The notes under the pieces were generated by a model, which saw nothing but the letters and a program-made list of their open reading frames with translations, made no database searches and was not told the DNA's origin. A program made the translations under genes and the position numbers. Positions 52,956-64,000 of a stretch of 64,000 bases of DNA are shown piece after piece. Each line of letters opens with the position of its first letter. The stretch's first letter is position 1. Source of the stretch: Diaporthe sp. PMI_573 (lineage: Eukaryota > Ascomycota > Sordariomycetes > Diaporthales > Diaporthaceae); the NCBI GenBank assembly GCA_021399435.1, contig JAJTUP010000046.1, forward strand, positions 186,001-250,000, read 5' to 3'.

Positions 52956-54132
52956 TGTCTAAACCTCGCGTAATATATCTAGACGGGACAAGAGGGTGTA
53001 AACCTAGAGTTAGGTAATCTAGTTCCAAGCTTTTTGTAAAGCCTATATGTATAGTTTTCTTAAAAGGTTTAAGGAAGATATACCTTTCTTGCGGGAAGAT
53101 ATAACCTATACTATAACTAGTTTAGGGAGCTTTTAGTATAATCGGTATATTGCAAAGTATTACTTGCCTTGTATAATAGTAAGTGTTTTTTTATCTATTG
53201 TTGTTACTTCTATTAACCATTATAGAGGAATCCTTTAATTATCGGGTTAATTTCTAACTTGTATTTTACGAGAGCCCTTCTAAAGGAAATCGCCTAAGCT
53301 GTAAATCCTCCTCTGTTAATTATATAGGAGAACCGGCTGTTAATTTTATAGGTTTGCCTAGCCTAAACCTTGATAAACCTGTCTGTAAACAGACCAAGCA
53401 GTGCTTTGGCGTTTTAGAAGACGGTAGAGAATCTAAAGTACAAGAGAGGCTCCTAGAGGGAGAAGAAATAGATTAAGGTTGTAAACATGAGTCCTCTACA
53501 TTTCGAGGCATAATTGTACGCTAATCCACTTAGGAATCGGCCATTATAGAGGCTAGTATCTTTCAGTCGCAGGCCCTGGCTAATTCGCACCTGCTTTATT
53601 TAGTGTAGTTTGGCTCGGCTAACTCGGTAGACACCCTTTGTAAGAAGATCTTAAGAAACCTGGTTAATACTTGTTATAGCATACCACATGTAGTTCTGGC
53701 CAACAATAGGTTCCTAGTCTGGCACAGCTTAGTTTAGGGGTTTCTCTTAAAGGTTTTGCGGGTTATAAATAATGCTTTTGGAACCTGGCCGGAGGAGTTT
53801 CTGCTACTGCTACAGGAGATAACCCATAGGATATAGACGGCTCTTCCCTGCTAGTTGCTTAGAGATACAGTAGCTTGGTAATTAGTGCTAGTAGAGGGGG
53901 CTTGGTTTTTTGGGAGTAGGGATAACAATACTTTTACGTTGCTTTTTTAGGGACTCTTTTAGTCCCCCCTTAACCTAGATATTTCTAAGGTCGTTTACAC
54001 TTAATTCTAATATATTAATCTTTAAAGCTCTCCTCTATTTAGGTAATACTTGATGGCCCCTCGATAGGCCTTTACCCAAAAACATTTCCCTATTATTAGG
54101 CTAGCCTCTAGTTTACCCGTTAGTTTTCTAAC

Positions 54133-54341
54133 ACTTATCTGTCTAATATTGGCTTTATTGGCCAGTCATCTGGCACTTATTAAGCTAATATTAACTTTAT
54201 CGGCTAGCCTCTAGCACTTATCCGGTTAACCTCAACTTTATCGGCTAGCTATCTGGCACTTATTAGGCCAATATTAACTTTATTAGCCTGCCATCTAGCA
54301 CTCATTAGGCTAATATCAACTTCATCAGCCAGTCATCTAGC
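54133..54341. repeat. Minisatellite: five tandem units of 41-42 bp
   Basis: Units start at 54133, 54175, 54216, 54258 and 54300, each beginning acttat or actcat and ending ctagc or ctggc. On the element's coding strand (minus) a 42-bp unit encodes 14 residues of the type SARxxADxVxIxxI. One unit is 41 bp, which shifts the frame. It lies between the chromodomain and the extra frame of the family-A element. Confidence 0.8.
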
Positions 54342-57300
54342 TATCCTAGCCTTTATCGGCCTATTGCTACTTAATTTATAGCTACTTTCTACAGCCTCTA
54401 CTAGTCTAGTCTTAGGTCCTTTTCCGGCTTTGCTTTAGCCCTTTTCCTTTCCGGTACTTCATAATGGTTTTATCTACCGACATTTTGTCTTCTAGTACCT
54501 ATAAGTTATATTCACTAGGCCACCCTTTCTACTTCACCAAGTAGTACATAGTGTCCTCAATCTTCTAGTAGTCTCAAATCTCTTCCAGCTCCCATTCAGC
54601 CTATTCGTCCTCTAAGTCCGGTAGGTCCAGGACGCCTTCTATTAGATCCTTTAGGTTTCTCGCTACCCAGGGCTCCAGCTAGCTCACATAATATACATAG
54701 TATATTTAGGAGTACTTCTCCAGTAGGGTCAGACCGTAGGCCTGCTTACCTACTCGAGACATAATCCTAAATAGGCCGACCCTCCATAGAGCAAGCTTCC
54801 TATTTTTTAGGAGTAGATGCTTAGTTATTAGTAATACCTATTAGCTGATTTTAAATTATACAGGCTAGTATTAATTATTGTAATTTTGGGCCTATATCTT
54901 AACTATTTGTTTCTAATTCTCCTTATAGTCTGTTTGAATTTACTAAAGTTTTTTAATACGTTCCTTAATTGCTAGTACCTCCCTTTAAGGAACACTGTCC
55001 TTAGTAGGCCATTTATTATATAGAATAGTAAAAGATAGTTTATAGCCAAAGAAAGCTTTAAACAGGCTCATTTTAATTATAGCGCTTTATGCTAAATTAC
55101 AAGTAAAAAATATAGTATGTAACAAGTTTGGCCAGTTTTAGGCATTTTCTACTATAAACGCCCTTAGATATTATTCTAGGGTTTGGTTCATTCTTTCCGT
55201 TTATCTATCACCCTATAGGTAGTAAGCAGTAATATATTGGGTTTTAATTCTACTTAGCTAGCAAAGTATCTTCCAGAACTTACTAGTAAAGGTCATACCT
55301 CTATTAGTTACAATTTTTTTAGGTAGTCCTCATTTATATTCAATCTCCCTATAGAAGATCTCGGCTAGTTCAGCAGCATTTATCATTATACTCACTATAG
55401 TAAAGAAACTCATCTTGATATAACGATCTATAATAACCAGGATTATATCCACTTCCCGGCTATCTCTAATAGTAGTCGAGAGTCCAGTAACAAAGTCCAT
55501 GCTAAGTTCTTATATAGGGCCCGATAGAATTAGTAATAAAGCAAGCTCTCTATACAGGCAATAATATGGCACGGATACGTATTAGCACATTATACAAGAG
55601 CATACATAGTCTGTAATAGAGGCCTTTAAGCCCAGCTAACAAAAATGTCTTTCAACCAAGATTTATATCCACGTTTACCCCTAGTACCCACTTAGCAGCT
55701 TATTATGGTAGGTTTACAGGATCTCTTATTACAAGGCTTCTTGTTCTAGCACACATATATGTCCCTTCTAGTATAGTAGCCTGTCTCGAAATTTATAATT
55801 AGAACTATTTAAAATAACACTATTTAAGAATTTAATCTTCTTAATAACGGCCTAAATTATAGGGTCTTTCCTCTAGGCTTTATAAATTAAGTCTAATAGC
55901 AGAGAATAGGGCCCTCAACGTATTGTGCCCACATTACTGACACATACCTAGACCTAGACTCTTATTATAAACTACCCCTACAGGAGAGCTACAGACTTAA
56001 GCTAACACTCTATCAGGGAGGAATCAAGTTTTAAGACCTCTTATACTTTAGTACTTCTAACTACAGCCTTAAACTAGGCCTACTATTAGTCTTCTAGATA
56101 GAATTATGTATCCTTCCTAATAGTCACAACTATCTTTAATTCCAGAGTTAAGATCTAACTTAAATTTAAAGGCTTTTCTTTTAATATATAGTCAGGCCTT
56201 CTCAATAAACCATCTACCAGGTTTGTCTTCTCAGAGCAATATTTAATAGTAAAATTAAATCCGGCTAAATATATTAGCTATTAAACCTATTTTTATATTA
56301 GTTCTTTTTACTTTATAAAGCTACAGAGATTATTATAATCAGAAAAAACTATAACTAGTTCTTGTGCCCCTTTAAGGTACTATCGCTAATGCCTAAAACT
56401 TTCAACAATAGCACTTAATTCCTTATTATAAGTTATCCAATTAAGCTTAGCTCTTAAAAACTTCTTTAACCAAAAAGCAATCAGATACCATTAAGATTTA
56501 CTCTCGTAGTAATATTATTATAAGATTACTAATATAGCAGCTCCATCCAACACATTACACTTAATTTAAGTAGAAAGCATAGAGTTATAGTATTAGAAAA
56601 AAGGCGCTTATTAAAACCTCGTCTTAAGCTCCTCAAACACCTTTCATATCTCAGCGTTTTCTAGGGCAAAGAGATCCATCCCCCCTAGCTTTCAACCACA
56701 TTTCATACCCTTTAGTTACTCATTAAGCAGTTATATAATCTTTAAGTAATCCTTAATAAACCTTCAGTAAAAGTTATAGAAACCCAAGAATACTTAAATA
56801 TCACAATAAGTAGTTAGTATTAGCCATTCTCAAATAGTCCTAATCCTATCAGGATCCATTTAAACTCCCTCCCTTCCAACCAAAAATCCCAAAAACTCAA
56901 TCTCTTCTTAAAAAAAGCAGCACTTCTTAATATTACCATACAACTCTACTGTTATAAAACAATCCACAATCATCTATATATACTTCTTGTACTCTTCCTT
57001 ACTTTTTAAGAAAATCAAAATATCGTCTAAATAAACAATTACATAGACATTAATATAATCTCCTAAAACCTTAGTAATAAAAGATTAAAACATAGCTAGT
57101 ACATTAGTTAATCCAAACAGTACCACTCTAAATTTATAATGTCTATATTAAGTACAAAAAGTAGTCTTCCATTCATCACCCTCTTAAATACAAATCCAAT
57201 AATATACGTCTGTTAAATTAATTTTAGAGAAAAACTATACGCCTAATAATTGATTTAGAATCTTCAAAACTAGCAGTAAGGAGTACCGATTTTTTATTGT

Positions 57301-59445
57301 TATTTCGTTTAAAACCCTATAGTTAATACAAAGTCAAAAGGTTCTGTCTTTTTTTAATATAAATAAAACTAGCATACTAGCGAGACTTTTACTATAGACA
57401 ATTCGCCCTAACTTTAAACTTTCTTTAAGCTATTCTCTTAAGACCTTGAGTTCCATTAATAAAAGTAGGCGTAGGGGCAGAAAAAGGGGCAAAGTCCCCT
57501 TTTCTAGCTCTATTATATAATCTGCTTTCCTCTTTAGTAGTAATTCCTTAGCCTGGTCCTTAATAAAAAACTCCTCTAATCCTTTTAGTCGCGGGTATAT
57601 CTAAGACAAATCTAAAGATAACTTCTCCTCTTCGTCCATCCCTTAGGGCTCCTACTAACTTCTTCCTTCCTGTTCTGCCAAACTAGAAGGTTCAGCAATA
57701 GGAAGGACTACGTAACAATAGGAGACCTTCCCCCAATTCCTTATAAAAGACTTTATAGTTTATTTTACCATATAAATCTCGTCCTATTAAAGCCACCAAT
57801 CCTTTAGATAGCTTTCAAGCCCTATTTAAAAATATTCCAAACCTAGAGTACCTAATAGTAAAATAGACTCTAAGCATTTCCTTTTAATTACGATACAATC
57901 TTGCGTCTCCTTTCTCTAATTTCTAAAATAGTCCTTAAGCAATAAAAATACTTAATAGACACTATAAGTAGAAACTACGGTTTCTTAAATTCCTACTATA
58001 GATATTAATATCTTTGTAGATAATTCAAAGCCAAACTTCTTAATAAAAGAAATACTAATTAAGTCTACTTATACCTATATATCTAGATCAACCTTAACAC
58101 GTCTTTAACTATACTTTATAGTTACTTTGCCTAAGATTGTAAATATCTCTCAGACTTTAACTATCTCTTTTTCTACTTCCGGGTATAGTTACTGGTTCCT
58201 CTCTTTAACTTTAGACACTGTTCCCATAGGTAGTTAAGAGATACTTCAACTCCCTCTCCCTCCATTCTAACCTTAATAGCCCCTAGACTAATAATTACCG
58301 CGGCCTTATACTTAATTTATTAATACTATAGTTTCCGCTAATACTAAACAATTTAAAGCATAGTAGTAAGTACTTCTACACCTATAGTATATAGTTATCT
58401 TGCCTGTTTCGTCTAGAGGATTTAGCTTTAGGGTTACTTTAAAGGTACTTCCCTAAGTGTTCTAATTTGGCAGGGTATAAGAACCCTTACCCTAAAATCC
58501 TCGGCCTCTGCCTTAGCCTTGCGACTAAGGGTTATTTAGAGTTCTTCCCCTTAAATTCGTAATGCTTTTTAAGAAGTTTCCTCCTCTAATGCTTTCTAAA
58601 AAGTTTCCTCCTCGTCCTCTCTTATTAGAGATTCTGCTAGTTTCCCCTCATTTTAGGCCTACCTCCTTATATTTTCTCTTTTTAACCCTCTCTAGGGTAT
58701 TAACCCAAATCGCTTAGGCAACTCTAACCATCTTATCTCTAATCTCTAGCATATTTAGGATATATTTCATTTAAATCTCTAGCAATATCCATCCTAACAA
58801 CCTTAAGAGAAAGAATTCGGCCCTTAAACTATCACTTCTCATTTCTTATTCTAATTCCAACATTTTAAGATACTAATAAAAGGTCTATAGATCTTAGTTT
58901 TCTTGTTAGTAAGCAGTATTAATCAAGTTTTAAATAACGCCTAATACGCCTTAAGAATCCTTCTTAAAATTAGAGCTAAAAGTCTTAAACTCGTCCCACT
59001 TATAATAATTAAATACAGACTTGTCTTCTCTTCTCAAGGATTTTATATAAATATCCCAGCAATTTCAACACTCCTTCTCAATATAGTCCAACACATATAT
59101 CACTTTCGTCTTGTCGTCATAAAGGGTTTATAGTTATAAGATATAGGCCCTTTCTATATCTATCATCCAGCTATTATATTACTAAAAAGTACAGGCCATA
59201 GGTAGTAAAGTAATATTAGCCAGCTTTAGGTCTTTCGACTTAACTTCAATAATCATTCAAGCTACTTCCAAAGCATCAATTCTCTACTAAAGTAGTTAAT
59301 TACATTCCCGTTCTCGTGCCAAGGCATCATCAAGCTAAAGTATTCCCGAGCTGCCCTCAACATCATCGTAACTTCCTTAGAATCTTCCCCTTCTTTTACC
59401 AATCTTTAGTAGCATTATAGGTAATATAGTAAAAAGAATCAAAAT

Positions 59446-59639
59446 TATAATAGGCTCTACACTAGGCACGATAGTCCGGTGAACTGGGAAGGCTAGCACG
59501 TATATTAGATATAGGTATGGTGCCAGACTGATTCTTGCCCCCCTCCAGTCTAAGACGTGGGGGCTTTGGGTCCCTTTCTAGAAGGGCCTTCGCCGGGGCC
59601 ACACCGGGGCTTCCGCGTGGCTTCCGCCCGGCCGTTACA
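59446..59639 (-). repeat. 5' LTR of family-A element
   Basis: 194 bp, partner of 51835-52028, same orientation and same length. Followed on the right by gtata, identical to the five bases left of the other LTR. Confidence 0.9.
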
Positions 59640-60330
59640 GTATATTGCCTCAAGAAGCTTTATACTATTATCTTAGATTCCTTTTTAATCTAGCCAAAGA
59701 TATAAAACTAGCGCAGGAGTCTATTATTAAATTTAGGCAACAAATAGCTACTAGAGATACTCACTATAGGTTTTTAAGACCGATACCCCTAAAGAAAGAC
59801 AACCTTGTTTTTATTATCGATAAATAAAGAAAAACTAATTACTTATCGTTTAAAAAATTAACATACCGGTAGTTTAGTCTATATATTATCAACTCTATTT
59901 CCCCAAGCAATATATATAAGCTTTAAACGCCAAATAGAGCTAAAGTTAGTAGGATATATTTACTTTAAAGGCTAAAGAAATTTATTAAACACAATAGAAT
60001 TTAGGAGCCAGAAATACTATTACTATAGATAAAAAACCCGCCTAAGATAAAAACTATAGGCTACAAGCTTTAATAAACATAACTATATAATATTTTTCCA
60101 GACTTATTCTTATCTATTATAGATACAGAGATTAAGGACAATAAAGAAAACTCTAATTAATATTAAAACTTTTTAAATATTTTCCCTCAACAGATACCTG
60201 TAGATATCTCACAGTTAATAAAACCTATTTTTGTATCCTTCTCTAAGGATATAAAAACCTTGTTTTAGCATTCTAGCATTATAATAAGATCTTAAATATA
60301 GCAGCTATCTTACTAACTACTATAATTTAA
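59640..60330 (+). mobile_element. Gypsy family B, right part after the nested insertion
   Basis: Resumes the family-B reading frame interrupted at 51834: an open stretch to 59827 (LLKKDNL-type post-integrase region with LRFLFNLAKDIKLAQ and KDNLVFIIDK) typical of the C-terminal part of Gypsy integrases, then increasing decay to about 60330. Joining both flanks across one gtata copy gives a continuous element. Confidence 0.65.
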
Positions 60331-60411
60331 CTAGTATATTAATATTTTAATAATTAAAACAAACAACCTTTATTAATTAGACTATTAGTTAATTATAAGT
60401 ATATTAGCCCG

Positions 60412-60670
60412 ATTATGTAAGCAGACGTACTTACATAATACTATATAAAATAAAGATTATAATAATATATATTACTTATATATAATAAGCCCCCGAAATA
60501 AAATAAAAGAATAAAACGCCTAAATAATAAATAAATAAAAAATATTTCTTTCTTTAATAACTTATTAATTATTAGGGCTATAGGGCTAAGACCTATATAT
60601 CTCATATACTAATAACCAATACTATAATATAAGCTAATAATATATGCTTACGTAATCTGCTTACGTAAGC
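60412..60670. repeat. Possible MITE-like unit with terminal inverted repeats
   Basis: tatgtaagcaga (60414-60425) and, inverted, tctgcttacgta (60656-60667) match at 11 of 12 positions. Each end also holds its own inner palindrome: attatgtaag/cttacataat around an 8-nt spacer (60412-60439), and gcttacgtaagc (60659-60670). The 230-bp core is A+T-rich and non-coding. Only one copy is present here, so the call is tentative. Confidence 0.4.
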
Positions 60671-61020
60671 CGGTTTCTAGAACCTTCCACCTAGTGGGTA
60701 GGCGGAAACTATATATACGCCTCGACCCACCTTCTTTGGATCTAGTCTATTCGACCCACTTCCAAGGAATTCTATATTATATAATAATATGCTAATTATT
60801 AGCTAATGGATTACTAATTACCACTTGGTAATTAGTAATTAATAATTTCTCGAATATTCTATAGACCCTCTTTTAAGCTATAAATAAGCAGGTCCTCTCT
60901 TAAGAATAAGCTAGATATTTAAGCAAGCAAGCAAGCAACCAGAAAAATTCAACAATAATACTTTTATCTTTATACTATTATTATTTGATTATATAATCAT
61001 CCCCTCGATCCTCACGTGAC
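60671..61020 (+). repeat. LTR- or promoter-like segment
   Basis: Less-mutated sequence with a TATA box (TATAAATA, 60879-60886) followed by gcaggtcctctc, an agc-a microsatellite (aagcaagcaagcaagc near 60924) and a T-rich end. This order resembles the U3/R part of a fungal LTR, possibly that of family B or another element. No partner copy in the window. Confidence 0.35.
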
Positions 61021-62689
61021 CTCCAAGATTAATCTTATAAACTCTTTACTTTTCTTCTATTTTATATTTGCCTCTATTTTATTATCCCAAAAAGAAAGGG
61101 GGGGTTTCTTTCTATCTATAATATACTATATACTATATTAAAGTACTATAGATTTGCCTACTAGTCTTAATAAGCCACTTAAAGTAACTAGCTATAATAA
61201 CTAAGTCTGATAAAAAAAATAAAGTAGTCTAGTATAGACCATTCTTTTTTCTATACTTCTTGCCTATTCTATATTGCTTTTTTTAAAAGGCTTCTTTTTT
61301 CTTATTTATTGCCTTATAATCTTTATCTTACTTTAATTAAAGCCTAATATACATTTATCGTAGCATTATATAATATATAAAGTTTAAAATATAAAAATTA
61401 ATTACTTATTATAAAAAGTAGAAAGTAGTAGTTTTGTAAACCTAATATTTATTACCCTATATAATCTTTTACCCTAATTCTTTTCCTAATTACTCTTAAG
61501 ACCTCTTTTCCTTAGGCTTTAGCTTTTTAGGCCTAGGCCTGAAACTTTTTACCTTGCTAATTACTTCCTCTCTCGTAGTATTAAAGTCAAATTCCATATT
61601 AACTTAGGTATATCTTTCTAAGATAAGCTCTAATTAGGGAGCTCCCTTAAATTTATAATTAAATAAAATAGTAGCGGCCTTAACAATAGAAATATAGAAG
61701 TCTTTATTAAAAATATAGCTGTCGCCTTTAATATAATAAAGATAGTTAACATAGATATTCTTCTTAAAACTAGAGATGCTTTAGTACTTAAAAAACAAAA
61801 TTATAACAGAAACCCTATTATTAAAGTTTCGGGATATATATAAGAGACAGCAATTATAGAGAGAAGCATTTTAACAACTAAAAAAGGCAACAAAGAAAGC
61901 AGGCCTATAATGCCTATTATCTAATTAGCAGACATTAGATATATACTTTCTATATAGCTTACTATTAACCTTCTTAACAAATATTTTATTGGCACCTATC
62001 TCTATTAGTATTTATAAGTACTTATATAGAAACTTGTAATTCTTGTTTAGCAGGAATAGGAGAAAGAAGTTAATTAGAATCTTTTTAATAGTAGGCTTTA
62101 ACAAAAGCTATACAATATATTAATTTATACCGCAACTAATAAAGGTGTAGATTAAAATATTTTAAGCAAAGGCAGTATAGAGGTTAGATTTAAGGATAAT
62201 ATTTTACAAAAATATACCCTGGTCTATAAAAATAGTATAGATACTATAGTTAATAATTAGTTTAGAGCAGTCAGCCTTATATAGAGGGTATATAGACTCT
62301 TTCTTACTTTCCTCCTTTTCCTTACCCTTCTTGTCTGGGTTTTATAGGCCGCGAGAAGATATTTTAAGGGGCAAAAGAGAAAGATTAAGAGATATAGATA
62401 TATAGTTTAGTATAAGTAGTTTATTTAGTATTTTAATTAGAGCAGTATAAGGATACTCAATATAGTAGAGAGATAGTATTAAAAGGAAAGATTAAATAGA
62501 ATTAGTAAAAAAGAGGGGAGGTTTTTAAAGATATAAGAGAAGTACCTAAAAGAAATAGTAGCCTAGTAATTTACTAACCTTAGCCACTAGTCTAAATAAG
62601 TACTTAGACTATACTGCTACTAGAGGAAAGGCAGAAAGGAAAAGAAGTAATTAGAAAGTATAAATAATTTATAAAGGCAACGCTTGCTT
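61021..62689. other. A+T-rich degraded DNA, unassigned
   Basis: Heavily RIP-like. On the minus strand about 61900-61510 a decayed frame ends in an open stretch MEFDFNTTREEVISKVKSF followed by a basic tail; it is probably a transposon protein remnant, but I cannot assign it. Confidence 0.3.
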
Positions 62690-62876
62690 TGTAACGCCTA
62701 GGCGGAAGCCACGTGAAAGCCCGGGCGAAAAGCCCCTATGTCTAGAAAAGGGCCCGAAGCCCCTACGTCTTAGTTTAGCGGGGGTAAGAATTAGTCTTGT
62801 ACCAGACCTACACCTAATACACATGTTGGCCTTCCCAGTTCACCGGACCATCGTGCCTAGTGTAGAGCCTATGACA
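62690..62876 (+). repeat. Solo LTR of family A with perfect target-site duplication
   Basis: 187 bp beginning TGTAACGCC and ending TATGACA, inverted relative to the two LTRs at 51835 and 59446. It is flanked by tgctt on both sides (62685-62689 and 62877-62881). This is the copy that shows the canonical TG..CA ends. No internal sequence adjoins it, so it arose by LTR-LTR recombination. Confidence 0.88.
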
Positions 62877-64000
62877 TGCTTTTACTAGTCTACAAAACTC
62901 TATAGGCACCTAAGGCAACTTTTTTTTAAAACCCTTTCCACTAATACTTATAAATCGTTTTGACTATTATCTAACCTCTAATTAACTACCTCTAAATATT
63001 GGCTGGTACTAAAGAAGTAATTTAGGCAAGGCATATTACTATTACCCTTTCTTTCTTTCTACTCACAACCTCTAAAGCGCCGGGGCTACTTTTAACAATA
63101 TTAACCTCTTTACTTAATTATCTATACGGCATTCCCTAGAGATATAAGCTCTTGCTACTTCTCTTATACTTTACTCTTTCTTTTACTACCTACTTAATTC
63201 CCTAACACTTCTTACTATATATAAGACTAATTAGAAAGCCACTATAAGCAATAGATAGTTAAGAAAGAATAAGTCTAGCCATTATTCTAGGTCTAATACT
63301 CGTATAACTAAAACTTTACAACTTATCTCCTCTTGCTATAAATCTCCCAAGTCTTTATCTAGTATTTCCTTAAAAACTATTAATCTAAATACACTAATAC
63401 CGTCTATTAAACCCGTATCTACTACTAATTAAATCGACCCTACTATTTAACTATCTTAACTATCTTTCTATAATAACTTTAGCATATAATTACCTAGCAT
63501 CTATTTCTCTAATCCTATTAATATTTAAAACTACTACAACTTTAGTTACAAAGCTAGTAAAGATCTTTCTTAAGACCTATTTAAGACCTAAATCCTTATA
63601 AGTAGACTAAAGATTGGCCAAGTCTAGCTAATAGAATATAAGAAAAAGCCATTATACTTTAACCCTAATTTTGCTATTATAGTAAAAGAAACATAAAAGA
63701 TAGTTACAAAATACTTTCCCGGCATTAATATATACTCTAAGCTCTAATTGCCGCCCAGATTATAGAATTTCTTTAGAAAGAATTAGGCATACCTAGCATT
63801 AAACCTAGTAGATATAGAAGGCCTCCTAGCTTAAGGTTTAGAGCTTTAAAGCAACTATATTCTGGCCCTAATTAAATGGCAGCTATTTAATTTTACCGAC
63901 ATTATATATATTAATCCCTTTATTACTTCTTATAACCAGCCAGCCTATCTAGGCTTTAAATAATTATAACTAATAAAAGACTACTAATTTATTATTATAT
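62877..64000. other. A+T-rich degraded DNA, unassigned, to the window end
   Basis: No LTR and no RT or integrase motif found. A plus-strand frame about 63600-63960 reads protein-like between stops (for example YFNPNFAIIVKET and NYILALIKWQLFNFTDII), so a decayed transposon gene is likely, but the family is not recognised. Confidence 0.3.

Larger units (their letters stand above)
51835..59639 (-). mobile_element. Full-length LTR retrotransposon, Ty3/Gypsy chromovirus, family A copy 2, nested in family B
   Basis: 7805 bp bounded by two 194-bp LTRs in direct orientation and a perfect 5-bp target-site duplication gtata (51830-51834 and 59640-59644). Transcription strand is minus: a purine tract GGGGGGAAGG (52044-52035) precedes the 3' LTR, and all coding parts read on the minus strand. 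Order from 5' (right) to 3' (left): gag about 58800-58000, protease near 58000, reverse transcriptase about 57650-56700 with an intact YLDD box (57033-57022), RNase H about 56450-56200, integrase about 55750-55000 (MDFVTGL and FTSKFW readable), chromodomain about 54600-54480 (YYLVK, stop, KGWPSEYN), then an extra 2.4 kb before the 3' LTR. Stops throughout, mostly at former Gln, Arg and Trp codons: inactive through RIP. Confidence 0.85.

Overview
The window is nuclear DNA of a filamentous ascomycete (Pezizomycotina, probably Sordariomycetes; the class is inference). The signs are short 50-150 bp spliceosomal introns with GT(A/G)AGT..CAG borders, Zn2Cys6 transcription factors, a secreted GH18 chitinase, fungus-type MFS and GMC families, and transposons degraded to A+T by C:G to T:A transitions with stop codons at former CAG, CAA, CGA and TGG positions, the pattern of repeat-induced point mutation (RIP). 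No tRNA, rRNA or CRISPR was seen.

Two compartments meet near 43.03 kb. The left part (1-43.03 kb) is gene-rich with ordinary base composition. The right part (43.03-64 kb) is A+T-rich and consists almost wholly of RIP-mutated Ty3/Gypsy retrotransposon wreckage.

Left arm, block 1 (1-17.5 kb). In order: HpcH/HpaI-type aldolase (cut by the window start), two divergent Zn2Cys6 regulators, a quinate/sugar-type MFS transporter divergent from an SMP-30 gluconolactonase-like enzyme, a Dal5-type MFS transporter, a LigI-like (COG3618) amidohydrolase divergent from a D-2-hydroxyacid dehydrogenase, and a tricarballylate-dehydrogenase-like flavoprotein. Together these look like an inducible, carbon-repressed catabolic cluster: uptake of an organic or sugar acid, lactone opening, oxidoreduction and retro-aldol cleavage. 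The substrate is not identifiable from sequence. The flavoprotein needs a non-canonical GC-AG intron.

Block 2 (17.9-24.7 kb). A GFA/CENP-V family protein, a broken NmrA-like reductase, a phosphate/H+ symporter-type MFS gene and a long gene-poor stretch with a probable NACHT-protein relic.

Block 3 (24.7-40.3 kb). A secreted GMC oxidoreductase divergent from an O-methyltransferase, a Cys-rich single-pass membrane protein, two SDR enzymes, a DUF4267 membrane protein, a tartrate/D-malate dehydrogenase, an alpha/beta hydrolase carrying every catalytic and substrate-pocket residue of fluoroacetate dehalogenase, and a GH18 chitinase with a CBM18 inserted in its catalytic domain.

Right arm. Three Gypsy families can be separated. 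Family C (minus) keeps integrase, chromodomain and a probable LTR next to the boundary. Family A has a plus-strand fragment (46.2-49.1 kb) and a full-length minus-strand copy (51835-59639) with two 194-bp LTRs and a perfect 5-bp target duplication (gtata). Family B (plus) was split by that insertion and resumes at 59640. A solo family-A LTR with perfect target duplication (tgctt) lies at 62690-62876. The full-length family-A copy has an unusual 2.4-kb region between the chromodomain and the 3' LTR holding a 42-bp, codon-multiple minisatellite and a separate degraded reading frame of about 250 codons on the element's own strand. I consider this the most novel item in the window.
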